Assembly: GCF_016907535.1 (NCBI RefSeq)
Contig: NZ_JAFBCF010000001.1
Span: 1,922,001 to 1,986,000 of the forward strand
From: Microlunatus panaciterrae
GTDB lineage: Bacteria; Actinomycetota; Actinomycetes; Propionibacteriales; Propionibacteriaceae
Direction: 5' to 3'
Length of the DNA: 64,000 nt
Positions 50,499 through 59,005 of this stretch are shown piece after piece. The position numbers were made by a program, and so were the translations under genes. The notes under the pieces are model-generated. The model had not been told where the DNA came from. It did not search any database and saw only the letters and a list, made by a program, of their open reading frames with translations. Positions within the stretch are counted from its first letter, which is position 1. Every line of letters starts with the position of its first letter.

Positions 50499-50618
50499 GT
50501 CCGATTCCTCTCGGGGTTCTCCTTGATCGTCACTCACGGCGGGAACGCCGCTCTAGGGGCGAAGGTCTCCCCACCTCAGGCGCAAGGTCCTGTGACAGCC
50601 CGGTGAGGAATCCGTCCG

Positions 50619-53510
50619 TTAGGCGAGTCTGGCCCTCGGTCTGCCCTCGAGCACCTGCTGCAGCAGCACGACCGTCTCCGGGTCGATGTCGACTCCGGTC
50701 TCCCGAGCATGCGCGGCCAGCTGCAGTGCCAGCCGTTCGACGGCGGCGACGTTGCCGGCCGCGTGCTCGGTCCTGATCCGGGCACAGAGCAGCCGCTCGT
50801 CCTCCGGTGCCGCGACCAGGCTCCTGGACGCGGCCCACCTGGCCAGGTCGAGATCGTGCGACGCCAGCGCACGCGCGCTCAGCTCGATCCCGATATCGCG
50901 GATGACCGAGGACATGTCTGTCCTCAGCTCCTCGGCCCAGTGCCACTGTCCGGGGGCGGCATCGGCCAGTGGGGCTCCGCGGACCAGGTCGAGTGCTCGG
51001 CGAAGGTTCTCAGTCGCGGCCCGGTTGACCCCGGTCGCGGTCAGCAGCTGCAGCCGATGCCAGTCCGAGCTGACGCATGGATGCAACCTGATGCGGCCGC
51101 TGTACGCATCCGGCAGATACGGATCCCCCTGATCATCGACGCCGAGCCAACTGCGCAACCGGCTCATGTTGGACCGGCGGGTGCCCTCCGCCACCGCCAG
51201 GGCGGCGGACATCTGCTGAGCCGTGGTCCCGGGGTGCTCCAACAGCCAGGCGCAGTACTCGAGGCACTGCTTCTCCGCCCGGGCCGGCGGACACCCGGCA
51301 GCCCCGAGCAGGTCGATCGGTCCCAGCAGGCGCAGCAGCGGATGTCGCGTCCCCGCGTCGGGAGGTCCGGCCACCATGTCATCCACTCTGGCCGACTCCT
51401 CCCTGCCCCAACCGTTCAGACGTGCTCCGATGAAGGTGACGTTGTCGCCCGACTCCACCGACGCGGACGACTCGTGCCACCAGGGTGCCGGCGTGGTGTC
51501 GCTGCTGCCGGTGGCGCCGATCAGCTCGAGCAGCGGCCGGTCGAGGTCCTCGTCGATCAGCTGCGGAGTGAGGTCGACGTCATACGGCGCCAGGGTGGCC
51601 GCCCACCGCGTGCCGGAGTGAGTGCTGGCCGCGCGCTCCATCCGCAGCGACCAGGAAGCGTCAGCGGCACCACCGGGGACCACCGCGGCCATCGCGGGCC
51701 GCGGCTCCTCGAGCAGGATGCTCCGCAGCCGCGCGGCCTGGGTATCCGACAGCTCCGTCTCCACCAGGATGATCTCCGCTGCCCACGGGTCGGCCAGGTC
51801 GGGTTCGAGCCGTTGCTGCGCCGGAGTCGTACCGCCGGACAGATGCTGACGCTGCTCCCGGGCCCGCTGTCCCAGCCGGTCCAATGCGGCGTCCAGGTCC
51901 GGGGTGTGGGTGACGTTCGGCAGGCCGACGGCCCGCGCCAGGTCCGGTCGCTCCCCGACCACCGTCAGTGTCAGCTCGGGTGCCCAGGGCGAGAAGGAGA
52001 GCTCAAGGGCGATCGCCTCTAGGAGTGCCGTCACCGCCGACCGGTCCGTGCAGTCCACCGTCAGCACCCCTGCCGCCTCCAGATCGACCAGGATGAGAGC
52101 GTCGTCGCCGTCGCGCCCGAGGGAGACCAGTGCTGGGTACGGTCTGGCCACCTCATTCAGCCCCGGCACGGACTTCAGGTACTCCGCGTCCGCCCGGTCC
52201 AGTCGCCAGCTGCAACCGGAGACCGTGAAACCCACCGGCGCCACCTCCGCCGGCGCGGCCATGGTCAGCTCCAGCTCGTCGTCGGACACCCGGGCGAGCT
52301 GCAGGGCGGGGAGCGCTGTCTCGGTCTGTCGACAGTGCGCGGCGACGGCGCGCATCGCCAGATCCAGCGTGCGCAGAGAGATCGGCCTGGCCCGGCGGTC
52401 CAGCTGCGACTCCAGCACCTGAGCGGCCGGGCTCGGATGGAGGATCCGTCGACCGACCGGTCGGGCCGACAGCTGGATCCGCCGCCGGGCCGCCAGGCCG
52501 GCGAGCAGACCGGCAGCCAACAGGCCACCGATACCGGCCATCGCCGCCGGGACGTGAACGGGAGTCGCTGCTGGCGGCCGCTCCGGCACGGAGCCGGGGT
52601 CCCGAGCAGGGAAGTCGGCCCGGTACGGCGGGCGGACCGGACGGGGCGTCTCGTCCCTGGCAACGGGCTCGCGGGCGCGCGGATGGCGAGCGTGCTGCTC
52701 ACCGGGGAGGAGCAACTGCATCCCGACATCGATCTGGTCCGGACTGGACAGCTGCGACCGGTTGGCCCGGTACAGGGCAGGCCAGTTGGCGGAGGAGCCC
52801 AGCTCGGCTTCGGCGATGGAGGACAGGGTGTCGCCCGCCTTCACCGTGACCCTCCGGCCGGCCGGAAGATCGTCGGGCGGGCCGGTTGGATCCGGAATCC
52901 TCAGTCGCCAACCTGGCTGCAGCCGGTCGGGCCCACCGGTCAGCACGGACGGGTTGGCAGCGGCGATCCTGCGCCAGTCACGGCCGTTTCCGTAGTAGTG
53001 CTCGGCCAGGCTCCACAGGTCGTCGCCCGGTTGCACGACGTGTCGGGTATCGCTGCCGGTCGACGGCGCCTCGTCCACCACCGGAACCGACCGGTCCTCG
53101 CTGGGCGCGGGCCGATCCGGAACCGGCTCCGGGCGCAGCGGTGCCGGCGTCGCCTGGGCCGCCACCGGTGCAGCCAGCAATGCCGCCACCGGAACCACCA
53201 GCAGCGCCGCCCAGCGCCGCGGGCGGCTCAGCCCCGGCAGCCGCAGCAGGCCGTGTCGTCCCGAGCCGACCGTCAGGGCCTCGACCAGGACGGAGGCCAC
53301 GAACACCAGCCAGGCCAGCCAGCCGACCACGGTGACCAGCCCGACCAGGACGGTACCGTCGTCAGGGCCGAGCAGCCGTGCTCGGAGGGCGGCCGGGCTG
53401 ACCTCTCCCGGGAACGGGTTGCCCCCGAGCAGCACCAGCCCGACTGGCACCCCGACAACGCCGGCCAGCAGGACCATCAGGGCGGCGAGCCCACGCAGGA
53501 TGCGCGTCAT
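50619..53510 (-). CDS. Multi-domain membrane protein with LysM repeats and C-terminal BTAD
   Basis: 963 residues, last gene of the Tad pilus operon. Three hydrophobic segments (about 5-28, 54-78, 99-119) are followed by LysM-1 (156-206, VVQPGDDLWSLAEHYYG) and LysM-2 (220-270, VTVKAGDTLSSIAEAELG), a fourth hydrophobic segment (323-341) and a long cytoplasmic part. The last 220 residues are a bacterial transcriptional activator domain (helical, TPR-like) as in SARP regulators, preceded by a winged-helix-like segment (MSAALAVAEGTRRSNMSRLRSWLG). So outer LysM domains can contact peptidoglycan and the inner part may regulate. ATG overlaps the upstream stop (ATGA). Such LysM-BTAD proteins are known next to actinobacterial Tad loci; their action is undescribed as far as I know. 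Confidence 0.85.
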   Translation of the reverse strand: MTRILRGLAALMVLLAGVVGVPVGLVLLGGNPFPGEVSPAALRARLLGPDDGTVLVGLVTVVGWLAWLVFVASVLVEALTVGSGRHGLLRLPGLSRPRRWAALLVVPVAALLAAPVAAQATPAPLRPEPVPDRPAPSEDRSVPVVDEAPSTGSDTRHVVQPGDDLWSLAEHYYGNGRDWRRIAAANPSVLTGGPDRLQPGWRLRIPDPTGPPDDLPAGRRVTVKAGDTLSSIAEAELGSSANWPALYRANRSQLSSPDQIDVGMQLLLPGEQHARHPRAREPVARDETPRPVRPPYRADFPARDPGSVPERPPAATPVHVPAAMAGIGGLLAAGLLAGLAARRRIQLSARPVGRRILHPSPAAQVLESQLDRRARPISLRTLDLAMRAVAAHCRQTETALPALQLARVSDDELELTMAAPAEVAPVGFTVSGCSWRLDRADAEYLKSVPGLNEVARPYPALVSLGRDGDDALILVDLEAAGVLTVDCTDRSAVTALLEAIALELSFSPWAPELTLTVVGERPDLARAVGLPNVTHTPDLDAALDRLGQRAREQRQHLSGGTTPAQQRLEPDLADPWAAEIILVETELSDTQAARLRSILLEEPRPAMAAVVPGGAADASWSLRMERAASTHSGTRWAATLAPYDVDLTPQLIDEDLDRPLLELIGATGSSDTTPAPWWHESSASVESGDNVTFIGARLNGWGREESARVDDMVAGPPDAGTRHPLLRLLGPIDLLGAAGCPPARAEKQCLEYCAWLLEHPGTTAQQMSAALAVAEGTRRSNMSRLRSWLGVDDQGDPYLPDAYSGRIRLHPCVSSDWHRLQLLTATGVNRAATENLRRALDLVRGAPLADAAPGQWHWAEELRTDMSSVIRDIGIELSARALASHDLDLARWAASRSLVAAPEDERLLCARIRTEHAAGNVAAVERLALQLAAHARETGVDIDPETVVLLQQVLEGRPRARLA

Positions 53511-53908
53511 CCTCCCCCTCCGACGGCAACAACGTCAGCGACCGCGTGACCCGTGCCGCTGACCCGGTCGATCCCGATCAGAGAGAGGAACACCGTTGAG
53601 GCTGCCGCTCGAGTGTCGACCACGACCGTGCCGGCGGTCAGAGTCACCGACCCCGTCACCCCAGGCGTTCCGGCCAGGAAGGTCCGGGCGGCAGCCGTCG
53701 CCGCCGAGACGTCCGGCGTACCGACCACGGACCCGGCCGCAGCCGCATTGCCCGCCGCGCGTGCAGCACCTGCGGCCGCTGTCTCCGCCCGGCTGACAGC
53801 GGTGACCTTCTGACCTCCGTCGACCACCAGCCCAGCGGTGAGGATCAGCGCCATGGTGACGAGCACGACGAACACACTGACGGACTGGCCCCGTTGGCTG
53901 CGCCTCAT
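53507..53908 (-). CDS. TadG/Rv3654c-like pilus assembly membrane protein
   Basis: 133 residues. One N-terminal membrane segment after a basic start (MRRSQRGQSVSVFVVLVTMALILTAGLVVDGG) and an Ala/Gly/Thr-rich outside part. The RGQ...VVLVTMALILTAGLVVDGG pattern is that of TadG-type minor pilins or pseudopilins (helicase-like Rv3654c position in mycobacteria). Overlaps TadE by 4 bases (ATGA) and the LysM gene by 4, so translation is coupled on both sides. Exact role unknown; TadG helps anchor the pilus complex. Confidence 0.8.
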   Translation of the reverse strand: MRRSQRGQSVSVFVVLVTMALILTAGLVVDGGQKVTAVSRAETAAAGAARAAGNAAAAGSVVGTPDVSAATAAARTFLAGTPGVTGSVTLTAGTVVVDTRAAASTVFLSLIGIDRVSGTGHAVADVVAVGGGG

Positions 53909-54327
53909 CGCCGCTCCCGGTAGGTGTCGAGGGCCGAGCTGCCGACGGCGGTGATCGTCATCTGCCCAGGCATGCCGGGCAGCAGCAGGTCGCCGAAAGT
54001 GACCGTGCAGGCCACCCGAGTCGTGACGGTGGCGGGCTGGCCCACGGGGACCGCGAACGCTCCGGCGTCCACCCGTACCGACTGATCGGCGCAGCCGAAG
54101 CCGCCGGTCCTCAGCACGTGTCGACCGGCCAGGCCACCTTCCTTGACGGCCTCCGGGCCGGTTCGTGCCAGCGACGCCGACCGCGCCGCCGTAGAGGCCG
54201 CCTCCTCGACCGTCTCCCGGGCGAACCACACCCGGCCACCGGCGATCATCAGACCCAGCAGCAGCACCAGGCACGGCACCACCAGGGCCAGCTCGACCGC
54301 GGCCGTCCCACGGCTGGTGCGCCTCAC
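53905..54327 (-). CDS. TadE-like minor pilin 2
   Basis: 140 residues. A TadE motif SRGTAAVELALVVPCLVLLLGLMIAGG (processing between Gly and Thr is possible) is the membrane helix, followed by a 90-residue exported domain with one cysteine pair (GGFGCADQS and RVACTVTF). GTG at 54327 overlaps the stop of TadE-like 1 (GTGA), the family's normal first residues; frames extending upstream lack support. Confidence 0.85.
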   Translation of the reverse strand: MRRTSRGTAAVELALVVPCLVLLLGLMIAGGRVWFARETVEEAASTAARSASLARTGPEAVKEGGLAGRHVLRTGGFGCADQSVRVDAGAFAVPVGQPATVTTRVACTVTFGDLLLPGMPGQMTITAVGSSALDTYRERR

Positions 54328-54698
54328 GGCCGGCTGATCCGTTCCACCGGGGCGCTCGCGTATTCGGTGACCGCCCCGAGACCGAGGTCGAAGAACATCG
54401 GGATCCGTCCCGTCACCGTCACCTCCACTCGCGACGTCGTTCGACTGACCTGGACGGACACCTCGGTCAGCCCGCCGACGGCGGCGACGTGACGTCCGAC
54501 CCGCTCGCCGTCGGTGGCGGACGACCTGCTCCCGCGGGCGGCATCCGCAGCTGCGGATGCCGCCTGCTCCGCCACGTTGCGTCCATGGGTCCAGACACCG
54601 GCCTGGATGATGCCCAGCGTCGAGAGCATCAACACAGGTAGCACCAGCGCATACTGCACCGACTGGCTCAGTCCCCGCTCGACTCGTCTGCCGACCAT
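54324..54698 (-). CDS. TadE-like minor pilin 1
   Basis: 124 residues. N-terminus MVGRRVERGLSQSVQYALVL then a hydrophobic helix; this resembles TadE with Gly-Leu as a prepilin-type cleavage site and no Glu5 (Gln or Val instead), so processing is doubtful. The exported part has a RVEVTVTGRIPMFFDLGLG strand. ATG at 54698 is 15 bases after the flp gene; a TTG 6 bases earlier is less likely. Overlaps TadE-2. Confidence 0.8.
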   Translation of the reverse strand: MVGRRVERGLSQSVQYALVLPVLMLSTLGIIQAGVWTHGRNVAEQAASAAADAARGSRSSATDGERVGRHVAAVGGLTEVSVQVSRTTSRVEVTVTGRIPMFFDLGLGAVTEYASAPVERISRP

Positions 54699-54713
54699 GA
54701 TCAACCGTCCCGT

Positions 54714-54905
54714 TCACTGCCCGGGCAGGTTGCTCCTGACGTAGGCCGTGATCACCGCGACGACGATCCCGGCCACGGCGACAGCGCCGGCGAGCAGAAT
54801 CGCATTCTCCGTGGACTGGCTCAGGCCACGCTCCGAGCGGTGGCGTGGCGTCATCAGCACCATCAGCAGCCTCATCAGGGCGCTGATCGCCCGTTGTCTC
54901 TTCAT
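54714..54905 (-). CDS. flp: Flp-type major pilin
   Basis: 63 residues. Long basic leader, then the prepilin cleavage site G-LSQSTENAILLAG with Glu at +6, and one hydrophobic helix GAVAVAGIVVAVITAYV; mature peptide of about 37 residues ends SNLPGQ. This is the Flp signature that builds tight-adherence pili. GGAGGGATCG precedes the ATG. The only 62-base gap in the operon lies just upstream and contains two hairpins, which may allow higher expression than its neighbours. Confidence 0.82.
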   Translation of the reverse strand: MKRQRAISALMRLLMVLMTPRHRSERGLSQSTENAILLAGAVAVAGIVVAVITAYVRSNLPGQ

Positions 54906-54924
54906 CGATCCCTCCGTTCCCGAT

Positions 54925-54968
54925 ACCCGACGACGCGGGTCCCCTTCGTGTGTCAGTTCTTGACTGAC
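54925..54968 (-). terminator. Two intercistronic hairpins between tadC and flp
   Basis: On the minus strand, GTCAGT-CAAGA-ACTGAC (54968-54952) begins at the last base of the tadC stop region, followed by ACCCG-CGTCGT-CGGGT (54940-54925). Neither is followed by a U-tract, so they are more likely mRNA stability or partial termination elements than full terminators. Confidence 0.45.
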
Positions 54969-55858
54969 TAACCCGTGACGATCCTCAGCAGTGGCGGCAC
55001 CATGAAGATCAGACCGAAGATCAATGCCGGAACCGTCATGTAGATGGTCATTCCCTCCGAGACCGCGCTGGCCTCGGTCTGTGCCTGGGTGAAGTGCGCG
55101 TCGCGCAACTCCCTGAGCCGTGCCCGCAGGGCTCCGGACAGAGCCGCCCCGCTCTCGTCGAGCTGCATTGTGTCGGCGACGTCGGTGAGCTCCGGCAGGT
55201 TGAGCTGGGTGGCGAGTCGGCGCAGCTCCGGATACGGTGCGCGCTGTTCCAGCCTGGCCCGCTCAAGGGCAGCCCGGATCTGGGCGAATAACGCGACATC
55301 GCTCAGATTGGCGGCATTGTGCAGCGCCTGGGTGGCGGAGGCGTTCGCCATCCGTTCCAGGGTGACCAGGTCGATGAACGTCAGCAGCGCCTCGCTGGCG
55401 TCGGACCGCACCGAGCCCGCCTGCCGGCGCAACGTGAGATCCGGGACGAAGTAGCCGATCGTGGCACCCACCAGGGTGACCAGCCCCGGCACCGCCGGCG
55501 ACCATCCGGTCACCAGCGACCAGGCTGCAGCCACCAGCCCGGGACAGAGGGCTCCGACGATGGCCATCGCGGCCTTGTCGCCGTAGAACTCTGCCACCGA
55601 CCGGTCCTGGATCCGCAGGTTCTGCCGCTGCCGGGCGGTGAGGGGCAGCGGGCTGTGCCGATGCAGCCAGCCGCCGAGCCGGTCGGACCTGCTTGCGCCA
55701 GCCGCCGTCGGCCGGCCGGCCGCATGCTCCGGCCAGGGTTCGTTGAGCCCGTTGAGCGTGTCGGCCAGATGCGGGGTGACCGGCAGGAACGCCGTCACCA
55801 GCGCAAGCACACCACCGGCCAGCAGGATTCCGGTGAGGAGGACGATGGCGAAGGTCAT
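54968..55858 (-). CDS. tadC: Tad pilus inner-membrane protein TadC (T2SS F family)
   Basis: 296 residues. Membrane helices at the N-terminus (FAIVLLTGILLAGGVLALVTAF) and mid (AMAIVGALCPGLVAAAWSLV and PGLVTLVGATIGYFVPDL), then the GspF cytoplasmic domain SVRSDASEALLTFIDLVTLERMANASATQALHNAA and LARLEQRAPYPELRRLATQLNLPEL, and a terminal helix VPALIFGLIFMVPPLLRI. Overlaps tadB by 4 bases. It and TadB form the platform for pilus assembly. Confidence 0.9.
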   Translation of the reverse strand: MTFAIVLLTGILLAGGVLALVTAFLPVTPHLADTLNGLNEPWPEHAAGRPTAAGASRSDRLGGWLHRHSPLPLTARQRQNLRIQDRSVAEFYGDKAAMAIVGALCPGLVAAAWSLVTGWSPAVPGLVTLVGATIGYFVPDLTLRRQAGSVRSDASEALLTFIDLVTLERMANASATQALHNAANLSDVALFAQIRAALERARLEQRAPYPELRRLATQLNLPELTDVADTMQLDESGAALSGALRARLRELRDAHFTQAQTEASAVSEGMTIYMTVPALIFGLIFMVPPLLRIVTG

Positions 55859-56727
55859 CGATGCACCCCCACCAGGATGCGCTGGCGTTGCCGCGGCCGC
55901 GCCCGACGGCGCATGATCACCAGGGAAGCCGCGTACGCCATGATCAACACCGTCAGGATGAGCTGACCGACCGGTGTCCGGTAGGGCGAGAAGAAGTCAC
56001 GGCCGATGATCATCGCCAGCACCAGGGTGCCCAACGTGATCACGGTCACCTGCCGCACCACGATGTAGGGCTTGGCCCGTTCGGTCTCGATCAGCCGTCG
56101 GCCCCGCAGCTGCACCTGGAGCGAGTCCGCCAGGGCGTTGAGGGTGCTCGCGGCTCCGTTGGAGCCCCGCTGGGCGGCCAGGATGAGGGCAGCGACCACC
56201 CCGTCGGCGTCCGGGCTGTCGAGCTCGTCGGCGAACCGCATCAGGGCGTCTCTGGTGTCCCAGCGAGAGTTCAGCCTGGCGACCATCACGGACAGGTGGT
56301 CCTGCAGGAGTGCAGGGGCGGTGCGACGGGACAGCCGGATGGCGTCGGTGATCGACTTTCCGGTCGGCAGGGTGGCCGAGAGACTTCTGACCCACCGGTC
56401 GAGGGCCTCCAACAGCTCGAGGTCACGGCGTCTCGGTGTCGCCAGCAGCGCTGGCAGGCCGAGCACCAGTGCCGGCGTGATCACCACTGCCACGACCCAT
56501 CCGGACACGGCGGCGACGATCACACCGACCATCACACTGGCGACCAGGACGAGATCACGTCGTCGGCGGTCGGGACCGGAGGGTCTGCGCGTGATCGACC
56601 CCCACCTGTCGGCGAGGGACCGGCCCTGACCGCCGGTGTCCGGAGAGCGCTGAAGTCCGACCATCACCGCGATCAGGCCACCGATACAAAGCATGCCGGC
56701 CAGGGTGGCCATCACCGCGGAGGTCAT
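55855..56727 (-). CDS. tadB: Tad pilus inner-membrane protein TadB (T2SS F family)
   Basis: 290 residues with helices MATLAGMLCIGGLIAVMVGL, LVLVASVMVGVIVAAVSGWVVAVV and two near the C-terminus around VTVITLGTLVLAMIIG. The GspF domain reads LEALDRWVRSLSATLPTGKSITDAIRLSRRTAPALL and the characteristic DGVVAALILAAQRGSNGAASTLNALADSL. It starts in the tadA stop codon (4-base overlap) and ends in tadC, as in M. tuberculosis Rv3658c. Confidence 0.9.
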   Translation of the reverse strand: MTSAVMATLAGMLCIGGLIAVMVGLQRSPDTGGQGRSLADRWGSITRRPSGPDRRRRDLVLVASVMVGVIVAAVSGWVVAVVITPALVLGLPALLATPRRRDLELLEALDRWVRSLSATLPTGKSITDAIRLSRRTAPALLQDHLSVMVARLNSRWDTRDALMRFADELDSPDADGVVAALILAAQRGSNGAASTLNALADSLQVQLRGRRLIETERAKPYIVVRQVTVITLGTLVLAMIIGRDFFSPYRTPVGQLILTVLIMAYAASLVIMRRRARPRQRQRILVGVHR

Positions 56728-58217
56728 CTCGTCACGCCTTCTCCGCTGAGGCCCGGCAACGGCCGCCAGAACGGTGCGAGCTCTGCCTGGAACGTGGCGT
56801 CCGGAAAGAACGTCGACGCACCGCCGTCGGTCGCTCGATAGGTCAGGTGGGTGACCGGTCGGTTGGACTCGATCGCCCGGGTGACCTGGCGGATCTCGGA
56901 GACGAAGCGCCGACGGGTGCCGCCCCTCCAGGTGTCGTCGACCAGCTTCAGATAGACGAACAGGTGGATGTTGTGGGCAATCTGCCGGTAGGCCTCGTCG
57001 ATGGTGAGTACGCCACCCTGGGCCACCCGGGAGGCGAGTCGGTCGATGGTGGACTCCGCCGAATGGGAGTGGGTCGTGCTCAACGTTCCCGCCCCGGCCT
57101 GCATCGCTTCGAACATGGCACCGGCCTCCCCGCCGCGGACCTCGCCGACCACGAGCCGGGACAGGTTCTGCCGCAGCGCTTCGGGGATCAGGTCGGCGAT
57201 GGTGAACTCGCCCAGTGCGCGTCCGCCCTCACGCTCACCGTGCCCGGACCTCGCCTGCAACGCCAGGATGTTCTGCCGGCCGGGTTGCAGATGGGTCATC
57301 AGCTCGTAGTCGGTCTCCAGCGTCCCGAATCGCTCGTTCGGTGGGATGGCATTGATCAGCGCCCGCAGCAGGGTGGTCTTGCCAGCACCCTGGTCTCCGG
57401 AGATCACAACGGACTTCCGGGCCAGGATGGCCGCGTCGAGGAACTGGGCGGCCTCGGTCGTCAACAGTCCGCCACGGCTGAGATCGGCCAGGGAGACGTC
57501 GGTGAGGATGTGCTGGCGGATGACCACACTCGGGCGGTAGGAGAGCCCGAAGCCGATGGCGTGCAGCCGGTAACGGTCGCCGAGCGCCAGGGTCATGGTC
57601 GGATGGGTGTCGTCGAACGGACGGCTGGGCTGGGCGTTCTCGCCCAGGAACCGGATCGCGTCGACGAGCTCCTCGTCGCTGTCCGCGACCGGCGGATGAC
57701 TCTGGCGGCGGCCGTTGCCGTACTGCACGACACAGCTGTCCCAGCCGTGGATCTCGATGTTCTCCGCGTCCGCCAGCTCGAACAGCGGCTGCAGTCGGCC
57801 GTAGCCGAACACCGCATCCTCGACCGCCTGGACGTAACCGAGCTCGGTCTCAGTCGACCAAAGGGCGGCACCCTCGCGGTGCAGGACACGCACGTGGTCG
57901 GCGACCACCCGCCGGATCAGCGCCCGCCCCAGCAGCAGCCTGTCCTCCTGGGGCATCGGGTTGCCGGTGTCGGCGAGAAACTGCTGGGTCTCGGTGGTGA
58001 TCAGCTCCGAGGCCTCCTTGCGCAGCAGCACCACCTGAGCCCAGTCCACCTGCTCGCGCGGCAAGGCCCGACGCCGATCGTGCAGCTCACTCGCCCGAAA
58101 GGTGCCGAAACCGCTCGGCGCGATCGCCGGACCGCTTGCCGGTGCCTCGGGGGGGTCGACGAAGATCGGCATGCTGCGCAGCCTGGCCTGCTGGTCGGTC
58201 GCGAACGGGTTCGTCAT
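56724..58217 (-). CDS. tadA: Tad pilus assembly ATPase TadA/CpaF
   Basis: 497 residues. Secretion ATPase powering pilus assembly at the inner face of the membrane. N-terminal helical part (about 1-170), then RecA-like domain: Walker A VISGDQGAGKTTLLRAL, Asp box FGTLETDYELM, Walker B-like NLSRLVVGEVRGGEAGAMFEAMQAG and the His box LSTTHSHSAESTIDRLASR. ATG at 58217 is 4 bases inside the TadZ stop; the frame extends further up without support. All catalytic motifs are intact. Confidence 0.94.
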   Translation of the reverse strand: MTNPFATDQQARLRSMPIFVDPPEAPASGPAIAPSGFGTFRASELHDRRRALPREQVDWAQVVLLRKEASELITTETQQFLADTGNPMPQEDRLLLGRALIRRVVADHVRVLHREGAALWSTETELGYVQAVEDAVFGYGRLQPLFELADAENIEIHGWDSCVVQYGNGRRQSHPPVADSDEELVDAIRFLGENAQPSRPFDDTHPTMTLALGDRYRLHAIGFGLSYRPSVVIRQHILTDVSLADLSRGGLLTTEAAQFLDAAILARKSVVISGDQGAGKTTLLRALINAIPPNERFGTLETDYELMTHLQPGRQNILALQARSGHGEREGGRALGEFTIADLIPEALRQNLSRLVVGEVRGGEAGAMFEAMQAGAGTLSTTHSHSAESTIDRLASRVAQGGVLTIDEAYRQIAHNIHLFVYLKLVDDTWRGGTRRRFVSEIRQVTRAIESNRPVTHLTYRATDGGASTFFPDATFQAELAPFWRPLPGLSGEGVTR

Positions 58218-59002
58218 GCCACCACCTCGGCCGGGCCTCGGGTGTGCTGGATGTCCTTGCTGAGCAGGTGGGTCGCCTGCTGCAGGCTCCGCACCAGCGG
58301 AGCCGAGCCGAATCTGCGAGAACGTGGCTCCCCGTCGGAGAAGTGGGCCGCCGAGGCGGGCTCGTCGGCGATGCTGCAGGCCACCGGCAGACCGATCAAC
58401 CCTGAGATCTCCCGGCCCGAGTAAGGCTGACCCTCCCCCACCAGCACCAGACCAGCGGCCCGCTCGGCTCCGAGGAGTCGGCACTGCTCGCTCAGGGTCG
58501 CAGCATGAAGCCTGCACGCAGCGATCGCCCGAAGGCTCGTCCTGGTGACGAGCAGGACCTTGCCGGCCCGCTCGAGCAGGCCGTCGGGCAAGCCCTGTGC
58601 CGTCATCCGCCCCGCGTCGATGATGACGTCGATCTCCGCTGCGTCGAGGCCGAGCAGGGTCTCAGCGAGGTCGGTCCACACCGAGCTGAACAGGGCGGCG
58701 CTGCCCGGCCTGGTGAAGCCGGCCAGGAACATTCTCCGCGGGCCCGCCTCCACGGCCAGCGGCACCGTCTGGTCGACCACGACCTCCCGCAGGGGTCGAC
58801 CGTCACGATGGGCTTCGGCCACCCGCAGCAGACCCTTGCCGGTGCGGCTCTGTCCCCGGAAGTAGCCGGCCAGTACCGCCTGCTGAGCCGACGGGTCGGC
58901 GTCGACGAGCAGGACGCTGCGTGGCCAGGTCAGGGCAAGTCCGACAGCAAGGGTCGTCACCCCCGGTGATCCGGCTGCGGAGGTCATCACCAGCAGGGCC
59001 AT
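58214..59002 (-). CDS. TadZ/CpaE-like (Ssd-like) ParA-family protein
   Basis: 262 residues. The P-loop-type start MTSAAGSPGVTTLAVGLAL lacks the lysine of the deviant Walker A GKGGXXKT, an atypical form as in actinobacterial Ssd. The second strand SVLLVDADPSAQQAVLAGYF follows, then IDVIIDAGR. ATPase function is doubtful. In caulobacter CpaE and TadZ position the pilus machine at the pole; mycobacterial Ssd (Rv3660c) is the same gene order. Starts 3 bases after the SAF gene. Confidence 0.82.
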   Translation of the reverse strand: MALLVMTSAAGSPGVTTLAVGLALTWPRSVLLVDADPSAQQAVLAGYFRGQSRTGKGLLRVAEAHRDGRPLREVVVDQTVPLAVEAGPRRMFLAGFTRPGSAALFSSVWTDLAETLLGLDAAEIDVIIDAGRMTAQGLPDGLLERAGKVLLVTRTSLRAIAACRLHAATLSEQCRLLGAERAAGLVLVGEGQPYSGREISGLIGLPVACSIADEPASAAHFSDGEPRSRRFGSAPLVRSLQQATHLLSKDIQHTRGPAEVVA

Positions 59003-59005
59003 CGT

